Source: Oxalobacteraceae bacterium (GTDB lineage: Bacteria > Pseudomonadota > Gammaproteobacteria > Burkholderiales > Burkholderiaceae_D). Taken from it: DNA of 64,000 nt. A model generated the notes under the pieces. That model did not search any database and was not told the origin of the DNA. It saw only the letters and a list, made by a program, of their open reading frames with translations. Made by a program: the position numbers and the translations under genes. This document shows, piece by piece, positions 1-9,209 of this stretch; the stretch's first letter is position 1; every line of letters starts with the position of its first letter. The stretch covers positions 1 to 64,000 of the forward strand of contig DPRS01000051.1 in NCBI GenBank assembly GCA_003537575.1. The letters are read 5' to 3'.

Positions 1-1495
1 AGTCGCCGCCGGTGCCGACGGTGTCAGGCAACAGCATGCGGTTCAACCACGAGTGAATCACGCCGTCGCCCGGGCGCAGCGCGATGCCGCCACGGTTGCT
101 GATGAAGTTCGGCAGGGTCTGGTGGGTCTTGACGTCCACCGGCTTCGGATAAGCGGCGGTGTGGCAGAACGATTGCATGACGAGGTCGGCCGAGAAGCCC
201 AGGCAAGCCAGGTCTTTCAGTTCGTCGCGGGTCATCGGGCCGGTGGTGTCTTGCGAGCCGACCGAAGTCATCTTCGGTTCGCAGTAGGTGCCCGGGCGAA
301 CGCCCTGGCCTTCCGGCAGACCGCAGGCGCGGCCAACCATCTTCTGGGCCAGCGAGAAGCCCTTGCCGCTGTTGGCCGGCTGCGTCGGCAGGCGGAACAG
401 GGTCGACGGCGCCAAGCCCAGGGCTTCGCGCGCCTTGGCGGTCAGGCCACGGCCGATGATCAGGGGGATACGGCCGCCGGCACGCACTTCGTCAAACAGC
501 ACGTCGGACTTGACCTGGAATTCGGAAATCACTTCACCGTTCTTCAGGGCCTTGCCTTCGTACGGACGCAGTTCAACCACGTCGCCCATTTCCATCTTCG
601 ACACGTCGAGTTCGATCGGCAGTGCGCCGGCGTCTTCCATCGTGTTGTAGAAAATCGGGGCGATCTTGCCGCCAAGGCAGACGCCACCGAAACGCTTGTT
701 CGGCACGAACGGAATGTCTTCACCGGTGAACCACAGCACCGAGTTGGTAGCCGATTTGCGCGAGGAGCCGGTGCCGACCACGTCGCCCACGTAGGCGACC
801 AGGTTGCCCTTTTCCTTCAGCGATTCGATGAACTTGACCGGGCCGCGCTTGCCGTCTTCTTCCGGGGTGATGCCGGGACGGGCGTTCTTAAGCATGGCCA
901 GCGCGTGCAGCGGGATGTCCGGGCGGGTGGTGGCGTCGGGAGCCGGCGACAGGTCGTCGGTGTTGGTTTCGCCGGAAACCTTGAAGACGGTGATGGTCAG
1001 GCTTTGCGGCACTTCCGGACGGCTGGTGAACCATTCAGCGTCGGCCCAGCTTTGCAGCACGGCCTTGGCGTTGGCGTTGCCCTTGTCGGCCAGTTCCTTG
1101 ACGTCGTGGAACTGGTCGAACATCAGCAGGGTTTTCTTCAGCGCGTCGGCGGCCACGGCCCCCACTTCGGCGTCGGCCAGCAGCGAGATCAGCGGCTCGA
1201 TGTTGTAACCGCCCAGCATGGTGCCGAGCAGTTCGGTGGCGCGGGCGCGCGAGATCAGCGCGCAGGCGGTCTCGCCCTTGGCGACAGCGGCCAGGAAGCC
1301 AGCCTTCACGCGGGCGGCTTCGTCCACACCGGCGGGCACGCGGTGGGTGATCAGGTCGAGCAGGGTCTGCTCTTCGCCAGCAGGCGGATTCGTCAGCAGT
1401 TCCACCAGCTCGGCGGTCTGCTGGGCAGTCAGCGGCAGGGGAGGAATTCCGAGCGCGGCGCGTGCGGCCACGTGAGCACGATAGTTTTCAAGCAT
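1..1495 (-). CDS. acnB: Aconitate hydratase B, N-terminal part (cut by window edge)
   Basis: This is the first ~498 codons of the bifunctional aconitate hydratase / 2-methylisocitrate dehydratase, a cytosolic TCA and methylcitrate cycle enzyme. The start codon at 1495 gives MLENYRAHVAARAALGIPPL, the usual AcnB opening. The HEAT-like N-terminal domain comes first, then the swivel domain with GDVVGTGSSRKSATNSVLWF, then the start of the catalytic region (GRACGLPEGQGVRPGTYCEP). AcnB proteins are about 860 residues, so roughly the last 40 percent, including most of the Fe-S cysteines, lies left of the window. The gene has its own promoter and faces away from the accessory block to its right. The long rightward open frame over the same bases is antisense shadow. 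Confidence 0.95.
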   Translation of the reverse strand, partial: MLENYRAHVAARAALGIPPLPLTAQQTAELVELLTNPPAGEEQTLLDLITHRVPAGVDEAARVKAGFLAAVAKGETACALISRARATELLGTMLGGYNIEPLISLLADAEVGAVAADALKKTLLMFDQFHDVKELADKGNANAKAVLQSWADAEWFTSRPEVPQSLTITVFKVSGETNTDDLSPAPDATTRPDIPLHALAMLKNARPGITPEEDGKRGPVKFIESLKEKGNLVAYVGDVVGTGSSRKSATNSVLWFTGEDIPFVPNKRFGGVCLGGKIAPIFYNTMEDAGALPIELDVSKMEMGDVVELRPYEGKALKNGEVISEFQVKSDVLFDEVRAGGRIPLIIGRGLTAKAREALGLAPSTLFRLPTQPANSGKGFSLAQKMVGRACGLPEGQGVRPGTYCEPKMTSVGSQDTTGPMTRDELKDLACLGFSADLVMQSFCHTAAYPKPVDVKTHQTLPNFISNRGGIALRPGDGVIHSWLNRMLLPDTVGTGGD

Positions 1496-1542
1496 GGTGG
1501 ACTTTCTGATATGGCGTTTTTTGGGGGCTATTTTGGGGCATG

Positions 1543-1558
1543 CCGAGACTATTCTCGG
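1543..1558 (-). other. Small hairpin in the acnB 5' leader
   Basis: The bases form a 6-bp perfect stem (CCGAGA / TCTCGG) with a 4-nt loop. It lies between the predicted acnB promoter and the start codon, so it would be in the leader RNA. Its function is unknown; chance is quite possible for so short a stem. Confidence 0.3.
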
Positions 1559-1575
1559 ACTATGCCTGGATCGTG

Positions 1576-1604
1576 ATTCTATTCTTAATGGCTTGCAACG
1601 TCAA
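1576..1604 (-). promoter_or_regulatory. acnB promoter (sigma70 type)
   Basis: On the minus strand a TTGACG -35 (1604-1599) and a TAGAAT -10 (1581-1576) are separated by exactly 17 bp. This would start transcription about 75 bp before the acnB start codon. Both hexamers are close to consensus. Confidence 0.7.
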
Positions 1605-1626
1605 ATGTCTTATGTCTTATATAAGA
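1605..1626. promoter_or_regulatory. Palindromic operator candidate at the acnB promoter
   Basis: TCTTATATAAGA (1615-1626) is a perfect 12-bp palindrome, and a second TCTTAT half-site sits just downstream (1608-1613), so ATAAGACAT is repeated on the coding strand. The block abuts the -35 hexamer, a position suited to an activator or repressor. The regulator is not identified from this sequence. Confidence 0.5.
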
Positions 1627-1818
1627 GTGAAAAGAAAACATGGGGGGTGGTTGTAATGGCAATCGTACTTTTTGTGCGAAATCCGGTGGTTTAGCTGGGA
1701 GCATTGTTGCTTTTGCCCGGGGCTTTCACGGAATCCGCAGGAAGTTCAGTTGAGTGAATGACTGCTTCCAAAGCGGACGCTCAACACGCTGAACGATCTT
1801 TGCGCAGCGCGTGTTGCA

Positions 1819-2712
1819 TTAGCCTCCTTCAGCAAGCGCATGGAGAACGCGCTGCGCTTCCGCAGCATTGAAATCAGGCTGCCCTTGCAACTGTTTGTAT
1901 ATTCCGTATTTGTACGCAAGATCCACAACTTTGAAGCGAGCCTCCGCAGAAGGAGTCAGATAGCGCGGCAAGACGTCCTCCTGTAATTTAATCCCGGCGT
2001 GTGCAACTCGATGGAGTCTCAATAAAAAACCGACCAGGCTATCTTTAGCCCATCCTTCGTAAAACCATCCAACTTGGTTGGGATATTCAGCCATGTTCCA
2101 AGGATTCAGCGATTTGTCCACAAAGTTGGAAAATACACACACATCATTTACGACAATAAAATCTGCTTGATCTAATGGCTCAACACCACGGCTTGAGTAA
2201 AATTCTAGTATTTCGAAACCAGTTTCAATCGGCGAAGCTTTACATTGCATCGAAAAAACGCCGAATGGCACTCGTTTCGCCCACTCGCACAAGGGTGAAG
2301 AGTCATGAAGAAGTGATGTAGTTCTTCGTCGTAGCTTCTTGACAGTCAATCCTTGCTCAAGAGCACGATAAAGTTCAGTTTTATCCGCGATGTTAGGCTT
2401 AACTTCAACGACGGAGTCAACACCTTCTGCGAGCAACAAGCTAAATTTCTCTCGAACACTAACCGTGTGGGGGTGATTAGGCGCACATATTATGCAGTCT
2501 ATAGATGCGGCAATGCTTCCAAACGAATCCCGCACCTTACCTTTGGCTATCCGATGCGGAAAAGGGAAGTATCGCGCTAAGAATGTCTGCACAGCGTTTT
2601 CCCGAAACTCCGCGATTTCTTGTGATGTTCCCCGTCCTTGAATAGAAGCTTTACGAAATTCGCTTGATAGCTGCAACGCATCTTCGCGCAGCAAGTCATA
2701 TAAATCATTCAT
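1819..2712 (-). CDS. DUF6602-like protein, candidate PD-(D/E)XK nuclease of a defence module
   Basis: The 297-residue product resembles the DUF6602 family. About residues 34-105 carry a conserved-looking core: RENAVQTFLARYFP, then SIDCIICAPN with D72, then EGVDSVVEVKPNI with E103 and K105. The D...E-x-K spacing looks like a PD-(D/E)XK nuclease-fold site; that is inference. There is no signal peptide or clear membrane segment, so a cytosolic protein is expected. Base composition is clearly more AT-rich than acnB or the dpp operon. The ATG at 2712 has only a weak ribosome binding site. It lies 154 bp downstream of the AIPR gene on the same strand and could be cotranscribed with it. A role in phage defence is suggested by that partner only. 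Confidence 0.65.
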   Translation of the reverse strand: MNDLYDLLREDALQLSSEFRKASIQGRGTSQEIAEFRENAVQTFLARYFPFPHRIAKGKVRDSFGSIAASIDCIICAPNHPHTVSVREKFSLLLAEGVDSVVEVKPNIADKTELYRALEQGLTVKKLRRRTTSLLHDSSPLCEWAKRVPFGVFSMQCKASPIETGFEILEFYSSRGVEPLDQADFIVVNDVCVFSNFVDKSLNPWNMAEYPNQVGWFYEGWAKDSLVGFLLRLHRVAHAGIKLQEDVLPRYLTPSAEARFKVVDLAYKYGIYKQLQGQPDFNAAEAQRVLHALAEGG

Positions 2713-2866
2713 AAACAGTCAACTTCATAATTAAGCTCTGAATTACTCCGAGCCCCAATGCTGCTTCGACTTACCCATATACAAATTGTTAGACAACACC
2801 GATAGTAGCATTGAGGCGCAAGTCAGTGAAAAGCGGGCGTAGCCCGCAATGTAGTCATCTCTAAGC

Positions 2867-4720
2867 TTAATCAGCCTTCAATGCTTCCTTTATCTGCTCA
2901 GCAACCTGGCTACGGCGAAAGTCTCGCCTAGCATAATTCAATTGCGCCTTCAGACCAGGTGAATGCTGGTCGTCCCTACCAAGCTTTTCCGACATTAGAA
3001 ACGAACGTATCTCTTGAGTTTTTCGGAATCCGGGCTCATCAAACAAGGAGTCTTCAGCGCCCTGTCGGAAATAATCGTCGATCAAGTCGATGGAGGTTGT
3101 GCCGATTTCCTGCAGCAATCCAGATTTATCCAGCTTGGCAATGACCCGTGAAATCTCCTCACTGTCATGTGCCATGTCCTGCATTAGCAGGAAGTTGCGT
3201 AGCAGATCAATCGCAACCATATAAAATAAGAAACGGGTCAATGCGCGCGACTGCTTCTCTGAGGCACGTCCGAAATTGTATCTATCGGCCAACCGCTGCA
3301 ACAGATATGCGGCATACATTGCCTCAACACCGAACCCTGGAGAATTACTGACCTTCTTGAACCAAACCCCGCCCGGAGCAAACGGTGAATTGCTTCCAAG
3401 AGCAGCACCGGGCTCAGCTAGCCAACCTGCCACATAGATCTTCAATAAATCAAATGCATAGGCGGAAGCCTCATACTGTGGCTGTGCCAGCGGATTCTGT
3501 TTTTGCCAAGCCTTACGCGCATCCCAAGCGCCGCGCTGGATTTCGAGGAATACTCCATATTGCGCATTGAATATGGAAGCCCAACTGCGGAAACTCGCCT
3601 CAAGCGAAATGAAATCCTTGTCGCTCACCACATTCTGCGAGTTGGTGTAGCGCGTGGTTTCTGTGAGTAGCTCCTCACCCTCATTGCCAACCACGACGAT
3701 CTTAGTCACGACCACAGCATCGTCTAGACGCTTTAGCCATTGCTGGTGAACCGGACTACCATTGCCCTTGCCGCCGGAATTGAGCTTTTGCTGGAGAACC
3801 AGATGGATCGAGCGCGTTGTCTGGCAACCATTGACCACATAGGGATTGGATAGAACAATCCTGCCATCCACTCCCTGCTCCACGGCTTCGGCCACAATGG
3901 TGATGCCGTTGTTGTAAAGACCAAAGCGCTCAGGGTAATGCTCAATAGTATGCTCGATTCCCTTGTTGACCTTGCGCCGATGACCCAGGAACTTGCGCAC
4001 GTTCTTGTCGTACAGCGTATCCAGATCACTGGTCTGTTTCTTGTAGGCCTGCATGAAGGCGAAAATATCTGCCAACTTCGTTGCGCCCACATAAAGGATG
4101 TCGCCTGAACTAGCGATAGTGGTTTGCAGCGGCACCTTCAACCGGTTGCCACCACCGGCATCTCCCTCGGACCTTTTGTTGTAGATTGTCTCGATAGAAA
4201 CATCTGCCACATGGAAAGCTGCACCGAACTTTTTCTGACCGACCGCCCTGATTGCCTCCAAATTATCGTATTCGGTGTGACTTAATCGATGATTAGTTGC
4301 TACTACATATTCCAACCTATCCTTTTCTCCCGCTTGCGACAGGAACTGCCGGATACGTTTGACCACGTCACCGGACAAAGAGGAAAGGTTATCGCGCTGC
4401 CCTTCCAACGTGGCAAATACTTTCTCGGCCTCGGCGTACAACGTGTCCACCCCCGTGAATGCACTACCGTACTTGCTCTGAACCAGCATCCATGTATCAC
4501 CCTCGGAACCTTCCTCGGCTTCGTGCGGGATGAACACAGCTGCATCTATACCGCCATCACCAGAGCCATCGCAGTAAATGATCTCTGCTATATCGTCATC
4601 CAACTCAAGCCAATCCCTCAGGATTTTTTGGACAAAGCGATGACCTTTCCTAGTGCTTGAAGGCGCGCCGGATTCAATTTCGTCCAGCCATTGTGCCTCG
4701 AAATCTTTCAGTGAAATCAT
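2867..4720 (-). CDS. AIPR family (abortive infection phage resistance) protein
   Basis: The 617-residue product has the AIPR family core: FGLYNNGITIVAEAV at about 267-281 and YVVNGCQTTRSIH at about 294-306. The N-terminal part has a restriction-nuclease-like signature, GDGGIDAAVF (D59) followed by VQSKYG (Q81-x-K83), as in Mrr-like QxK nucleases. AIPR proteins are known from phage-resistance loci and R-M or defence islands. The ATG at 4720 has a GGGGA element six bases upstream. The gene is AT-richer than its neighbours and shares its strand with the DUF6602-like gene downstream, which suggests acquisition by transfer. The mechanism and the trigger cannot be read from the sequence. Confidence 0.8.
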   Translation of the reverse strand: MISLKDFEAQWLDEIESGAPSSTRKGHRFVQKILRDWLELDDDIAEIIYCDGSGDGGIDAAVFIPHEAEEGSEGDTWMLVQSKYGSAFTGVDTLYAEAEKVFATLEGQRDNLSSLSGDVVKRIRQFLSQAGEKDRLEYVVATNHRLSHTEYDNLEAIRAVGQKKFGAAFHVADVSIETIYNKRSEGDAGGGNRLKVPLQTTIASSGDILYVGATKLADIFAFMQAYKKQTSDLDTLYDKNVRKFLGHRRKVNKGIEHTIEHYPERFGLYNNGITIVAEAVEQGVDGRIVLSNPYVVNGCQTTRSIHLVLQQKLNSGGKGNGSPVHQQWLKRLDDAVVVTKIVVVGNEGEELLTETTRYTNSQNVVSDKDFISLEASFRSWASIFNAQYGVFLEIQRGAWDARKAWQKQNPLAQPQYEASAYAFDLLKIYVAGWLAEPGAALGSNSPFAPGGVWFKKVSNSPGFGVEAMYAAYLLQRLADRYNFGRASEKQSRALTRFLFYMVAIDLLRNFLLMQDMAHDSEEISRVIAKLDKSGLLQEIGTTSIDLIDDYFRQGAEDSLFDEPGFRKTQEIRSFLMSEKLGRDDQHSPGLKAQLNYARRDFRRSQVAEQIKEALKAD

Positions 4721-5266
4721 TCATATCCCCTATTTGGATATTCCAGTAAATTAACCAAACCTTTAATGAAAATCAGACTGTTTCTGTCGTCGAAATCTTC
4801 TGTTTTCTCCGTCATAGAGTGCCCTAACTATGTCATCAGAAGGCCTAGGTTCTGATCTGATAAGCACGCCTACTGAACTTCTGTAATCCGCATAGTCAGC
4901 AACACTCCAATATGCCGTGAACGTATAAAGTTATAACTATTCGAGAATAACGCCATATTGCCTGCTCCTATAATACAAACCCAAGCCTCCAAGCTACTGG
5001 ATCAGTTAAGACGTTATATTCATGGCAATCTTTATAGTCTACGGCGGAATGAGCTTATGTCTATTGAGCAAGATGGTATATCCGCTTTCTTGGCTTACGC
5101 CATCCCATGAATATGGGAGACGAGGAAGAATCCAATAATTTCTTTAGAGCTGCGAATCGACTCGGCCGGCTGAAATCAAGGACGTAAGCAGATCTTCCAG
5201 ACAAGCATGATTGGTAGCGCCCTCCGCATAAAGTTCGCAGAGCGCAGAAGTCAGCCCCGCCAGACT
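4721..5266. other. AT-rich non-coding stretch at the right edge of the accessory block
   Basis: No convincing gene was found in this ~545-bp stretch. Its left part probably carries the promoter of the AIPR gene. It becomes GC-rich again near 5150, close to the 3' end of the dpp operon, so the right border of the inserted block is likely here. No tRNA, integrase or clean direct repeat was recognised. Confidence 0.5.
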
Positions 5267-6289
5267 TTATCGTTGGACGCCACCGTCGCCATCATTGAGA
5301 TGGCAAGCCGCCCAATGCCCCGGCGCCACTTCCCGCAATTCCGGCGCCTCCGTCCGGCAGCGCGCCATCGCATGCGGGCAGCGCGGATGAAAGCTGCAGC
5401 CTCCAGGCGGCGCCAGCGCAGACGGCACCTCACCGGCAATCGGAATATGCCGCTTCGCCGTCACATCCAGCGTCGGCATCGACGCCAGCAGCGTCACGGT
5501 GTAAGGGTGATTCGCCCGCGCGAACAGCTCTTCCGTCGGCGCGACCTCCACGATCCGCCCCAGATACAAAACGGCGACACGGTCGGCGACATGCCGCACC
5601 ACGCCGAGGTCGTGGCTGATGAACAGGTAGCTCAAACCCAGCTCCGCACGCAGCTGCATGAAAAGATTGAGCACCTGTGCCTGGATCGACACGTCGAGCG
5701 CGGCCACTGCCTCGTCGCATACCAGGAATTGCGGCCGCACCGCCAGCGCGCGGGCAATGCCGATGCGCGCCCGCTGGCCGCCGGAAAACTGGTGCGGATA
5801 GCGTTGCAGCATCGCGGCATCCAGCCCGACCCGCTGCAGCATGGCGGCGGCATACTCGTTCTTTTCCCTTGACGACACCAGTCCGTGCGCCACCGGCGCC
5901 TCGCCGACGATGTCGGCAACCCGCATGCGAGGATTGAGCGAGGCATACGGATCCTGGAAGATCAATTGCGCGGCCAGTTGCTTCGCGTGCCGGGCCTTGG
6001 CGTCCAGCGCCGCGACATCCTGCCCGCGCCACAAGAGCGCGCCGGCGCTCGGCTTGAGCAATCCCGTGGCAATGCGGCCGAGGGTCGATTTGCCGCTGCC
6101 GGATTCGCCGACCAGCCCGACGACTTCCCCCTCGCCGACCGCCAGCGTGACACGCTCGAGCGCATGCACCACCGGCCGGCTGCCGGCGCCGGAGAACAGC
6201 CCGGCGATGCGCGCAGCCGCATCGACCGGCCGCGCATAGGCCTTGCTGACGGCATCGAATGCCAGGATCGGCGCCTGTTGCCCGTTCAT
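5267..6289 (-). CDS. dppF: Dipeptide/oligopeptide ABC transporter ATP-binding protein (DppF/OppF type)
   Basis: This is one of two ATPases that power a peptide importer at the inner membrane. It has Walker [10 protein letters not shown], the ABC signature FSGGQRARIGIARAL, Walker B FLVCDEAVAALDVS and an H-loop in ISHDLGVV. The C-terminal oligopeptide-transporter extension has Cys and His residues (GGCSFHPRCPHAMARC), which in this family is typical of peptide and nickel importers. I chose the start at 6289 because its ATG overlaps the stop of the upstream ATPase gene in an ATGA; an in-frame upstream start would bury it in that gene. It is the last gene of a five-gene leftward operon. The substrate is not determined. 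Confidence 0.9.
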   Translation of the reverse strand: MNGQQAPILAFDAVSKAYARPVDAAARIAGLFSGAGSRPVVHALERVTLAVGEGEVVGLVGESGSGKSTLGRIATGLLKPSAGALLWRGQDVAALDAKARHAKQLAAQLIFQDPYASLNPRMRVADIVGEAPVAHGLVSSREKNEYAAAMLQRVGLDAAMLQRYPHQFSGGQRARIGIARALAVRPQFLVCDEAVAALDVSIQAQVLNLFMQLRAELGLSYLFISHDLGVVRHVADRVAVLYLGRIVEVAPTEELFARANHPYTVTLLASMPTLDVTAKRHIPIAGEVPSALAPPGGCSFHPRCPHAMARCRTEAPELREVAPGHWAACHLNDGDGGVQR

Positions 6290-7281
6290 GCGCCCTCCTC
6301 CATCACCGGGTGAAAGCAGCGCACCTGCCGGCCATCGCGCATTTCCAGCGGCGGCACATTGCGGCACACTTCGGTGGCGCGGGCGCAGCGGTTGCGGAAG
6401 CTGCAGCCGTCCGGCAGCGCGGACAACGCCGGCACCATGCCCGGAATCTGCGGCAGCGGCTGGCCGCGCGGCGCATTTGATGTATGCGACGGCACCGAGG
6501 CAATCAGTCCATGCGTATAGGGATGGCGCGGCTGCCGCAATACCCGCTCGACCGTGCCGCTTTCGACAATGCGGCCGGCATACATGACCGCGACCGTATC
6601 GGCGAAGCCGGCAACCACCGACAAGTCATGGGTGATCCAGACCAGCGCCGTGCCCGCCTCGCGGCACAGCGCCTGCATCTGGGCGAGGATCTGGCTCTGG
6701 ATGGTGACGTCGAGCGCAGTGGTGGGTTCGTCGCAGATAATCAGGTCCGGCCGGTTGAGCATGGCAATGGCAATCGCCACGCGCTGCCGCATGCCGCCGG
6801 AAAACTGGTGCGGGTAGGCCAGCAGGCGCTCGTCGGGCGAGGCGATGCCGACTTGCGCCAGCGCTTCGCGCGCCATGTCTCGCGCGGCGCGCCTGCCCAC
6901 CGAGCGATGCGCGGTGATGGCTTCGATCATTTGCGTATCGATGCGCAGCACCGGGTTGAGGCTGGTGGCGGGATCCTGGAAGATCATGGCGATGCGGTCG
7001 CCGCGCAGGGCGCGCATGCCGCGCTCGTCCAGGGAAAGTAAGTCGCGTCCCTGGAACAGGATGCGGCCGGCGCTGATGCGGCCCGGCGCATCGACCATGC
7101 CCATGATTGACCAGGCAGTCATCGACTTGCCGGAGCCGGATTCGCCGACCAGCCCCATGATCTGGCCGCGCCCGACTTCGAACGAGACGTCATCCACCGG
7201 CTTCACAGTGCCGCCGGCGACGGGGATTTCGGTCGTCAGGCCGCTGACGGCAAGGGTCGGCACATCCGCTGACGGCGTCAT
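6286..7281 (-). CDS. dppD: Dipeptide/oligopeptide ABC transporter ATP-binding protein (DppD/OppD type)
   Basis: This is the partner ATPase of the peptide importer. It has Walker [10 protein letters not shown], signature [15 protein letters not shown], Walker [15 protein letters not shown], an H-loop ITHDLSVV, and the same Cys-rich C-terminal extension ([16 protein letters not shown]). At 331 residues it has the normal family length. Its start overlaps the end of dppC by four bases (ATGA), as does its end with dppF, so the chain is translationally coupled. Confidence 0.9.
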   Translation of the reverse strand: MTPSADVPTLAVSGLTTEIPVAGGTVKPVDDVSFEVGRGQIMGLVGESGSGKSMTAWSIMGMVDAPGRISAGRILFQGRDLLSLDERGMRALRGDRIAMIFQDPATSLNPVLRIDTQMIEAITAHRSVGRRAARDMAREALAQVGIASPDERLLAYPHQFSGGMRQRVAIAIAMLNRPDLIICDEPTTALDVTIQSQILAQMQALCREAGTALVWITHDLSVVAGFADTVAVMYAGRIVESGTVERVLRQPRHPYTHGLIASVPSHTSNAPRGQPLPQIPGMVPALSALPDGCSFRNRCARATEVCRNVPPLEMRDGRQVRCFHPVMEEGA

Positions 7282-8213
7282 GGCACACGTGCCTCCAGGC
7301 GGGGGTTGAGCACATCGCGCAGGCGATCCGCCACCAGGGTGATCGATGCCACCAGCAACAGCAGGGCAATGCCCGGGAACAGGCTGATCCAGTATTTACC
7401 GGACAGCATGTACTCGAAGCCGTTCGCGATCAGTAAACCCAGCGACGGTTCCGTGACCGGCAGGCCGAGGCCGAGGAAGGACAGCGTCGCCTCCAGCGAA
7501 ATCGCCGCAGCCACCTGTAGCGCCGCCACCACCACCAGCGGCGGCAGGCAGTTCGGCAGCAGGTGCCGCAACATGATGCGCGTGCCGGACAAGCCCAGGC
7601 AGGTCGCCGCCTCGATGTATTCCTTGCGGCGCTCAACCAGCGCGGCGCTGCGCGCGGTGCGGGCGTAATACGCCCATTGCGCCGCCGCCAGCGCGGCGAT
7701 GATCTTGCCGAGGCCCGGGCCGCTTAAGGCCAGCAGCACCAGGGCAATCAGGATCGACGGGAAGGATAGCTGGATATCCACCACGCGCATGAGCACGGCA
7801 TCGATGCGCCCGCCGCGGTAACCGGCCAGCAGGCCAAGCACAAGGCCGGCGGCCAGCGCGATGGCGGTGCTGGCCGCGCCCACGATCACGGAAATGCGCA
7901 GTCCGTACAGCATGGCCGACAGCATGTCGCGCCCCTGGGCATCCGAGCCGAGCAGGAAGGTCAGGCGGGAATCCTTCGACACCGCGCCCGGCGCCAGGCG
8001 CGCATCCAGCAGATCGAGCCGCGCCAGGTCATAGGGATTCTGCGGCGCCAGCAGCGGCGCGAACAGCGCCGCCAGCAAAAGGAGCAAGAGCAGCGCGAAC
8101 CCGGCCGTGGCGACGCGCGCGCGGAAAAATTCCCGCATGAATTGCCGTGCCGGCGATGGCGCCAGTGTCTGCTGCGTTGTTTGCTGATTTCTCTGCTGCG
8201 TGGTCACGGCCAT
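7278..8213 (-). CDS. dppC: Dipeptide/oligopeptide ABC transporter permease (DppC type)
   Basis: This 311-residue inner-membrane permease has about six transmembrane segments. The N-terminal OppC-like stretch (FMREFFRARVATAGFALLLL) is followed by the binding-protein-dependent transport domain, with the EAA-like loop EAATCLGLSGTRIMLRHLLPN that contacts the ATPases. It overlaps dppD by four bases and begins two bases after the stop of dppB. The first residues (MAVTTQQRNQQTTQQ) are unusually Gln/Thr-rich. Confidence 0.9.
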   Translation of the reverse strand: MAVTTQQRNQQTTQQTLAPSPARQFMREFFRARVATAGFALLLLLLLAALFAPLLAPQNPYDLARLDLLDARLAPGAVSKDSRLTFLLGSDAQGRDMLSAMLYGLRISVIVGAASTAIALAAGLVLGLLAGYRGGRIDAVLMRVVDIQLSFPSILIALVLLALSGPGLGKIIAALAAAQWAYYARTARSAALVERRKEYIEAATCLGLSGTRIMLRHLLPNCLPPLVVVAALQVAAAISLEATLSFLGLGLPVTEPSLGLLIANGFEYMLSGKYWISLFPGIALLLLVASITLVADRLRDVLNPRLEARVP

Positions 8214-8215
8214 CG

Positions 8216-9193
8216 CTACGCGCCCTCCCCGCTTAAGCGCACGCGCGGGTCCAGCGCCGAATACGCCAGGTCCGCCACCAGGTTGATCGCGACGAACAGC
8301 GCCGCCACCAGCATCATGTAGGCCACGATCACTGGCCTATCCAGCACGCGGATGGAATCGATGATGAGCTTGCCCATGCCCGGCCAGGCAAATACGGTTT
8401 CCGTCACGATCGAGAAAGCGATGACGGCGCCGAACTGCAGCGCCACGACTGTCACGATCGGTACCAGGATATTCTTGAGCACGTGCACGCCGACGATGCG
8501 CCCGGACGACAAGCCCTTGGCGCGCGCGAACCGGACGTAATCCTGCTGCATCGCATCCAGCGTGCCGGCGCGCGCCAGGCGGATCACCAGCGCGACATTC
8601 ACCAGTGCCAGGTTCAGCGCCGGCAGCAGCAAGTGGCGCAAGCCTTCGAGGCTCAGGAAGCTGACCGGCACGCCCAGCAGGACGGTGGTTGGCCCGCGTC
8701 CGCCGGCAGGCAGCCAACCCAGCTGCACCGCAAACAGCATGATCAGCATCAGCCCCACCCAGAAGGTCGGCAAGGAGATGCCGAGGATGGATGCCGCCAT
8801 GATGGTCTTACCGACGATGCCGTCCGGCCGCAGCCCGGCCCATAATCCGAGCGGGATGCCGAACACAATGGCGATGAGCATGGCGGCAAAAGCCAGTTCC
8901 AGCGTCGCCGGCAAGCGTTCGAGGATGAGGCCCAGGGCCGGCGTCGCATAAATGTAGGACGTGCCGATGTCGCCCTGCACGGCATTGCTCAGAAACAGCA
9001 GGTATTGCCGCCACAGCGGCTGATCGAGCCCGAAGGCGGCGATGACCCTCGCGCGCTCAGCTGGGCCGGCGTCGGGGCTGATCAGCACGTCGACGGGATT
9101 GCCGATCGCATGCACGCCGGCAAACACCAGCAGCGACATCGCCAGCAGGACGACGGCGCTTTGCAGCAGGCGGCGCAACAGGAAGGCGGGCAT
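8216..9193 (-). CDS. dppB: Dipeptide/oligopeptide ABC transporter permease (DppB type)
   Basis: This is the other permease of the peptide importer, 325 residues. It starts with the typical MPAFLLRRLLQSAVVLLAMS, and the conserved cytoplasmic loop is DYVRFARAKGLSSGRIVGVHVLKN. Hydrophobic segments are spread over the whole length, as in DppB. It lies 16 bp after the binding-protein gene and two bases before dppC, consistent with one transcript. Confidence 0.9.
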   Translation of the reverse strand: MPAFLLRRLLQSAVVLLAMSLLVFAGVHAIGNPVDVLISPDAGPAERARVIAAFGLDQPLWRQYLLFLSNAVQGDIGTSYIYATPALGLILERLPATLELAFAAMLIAIVFGIPLGLWAGLRPDGIVGKTIMAASILGISLPTFWVGLMLIMLFAVQLGWLPAGGRGPTTVLLGVPVSFLSLEGLRHLLLPALNLALVNVALVIRLARAGTLDAMQQDYVRFARAKGLSSGRIVGVHVLKNILVPIVTVVALQFGAVIAFSIVTETVFAWPGMGKLIIDSIRVLDRPVIVAYMMLVAALFVAINLVADLAYSALDPRVRLSGEGA

Positions 9194-9209
9194 GGCTTAT
9201 CGCTCCGCC

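Noticed and set aside
53..1576. Long rightward open frame of 507 codons
   Set aside because: It is antisense to acnB, which matches its family along the whole stretch; the frame is open because of GC-rich codon use.
5173..5266. About 30 sense codons in frame just past the dppF stop (ALCELYAEGATNHACLEDLL...)
   Set aside because: It looks protein-like, but it is short, has no start of its own, and could be chance; no evidence for stop-codon readthrough.
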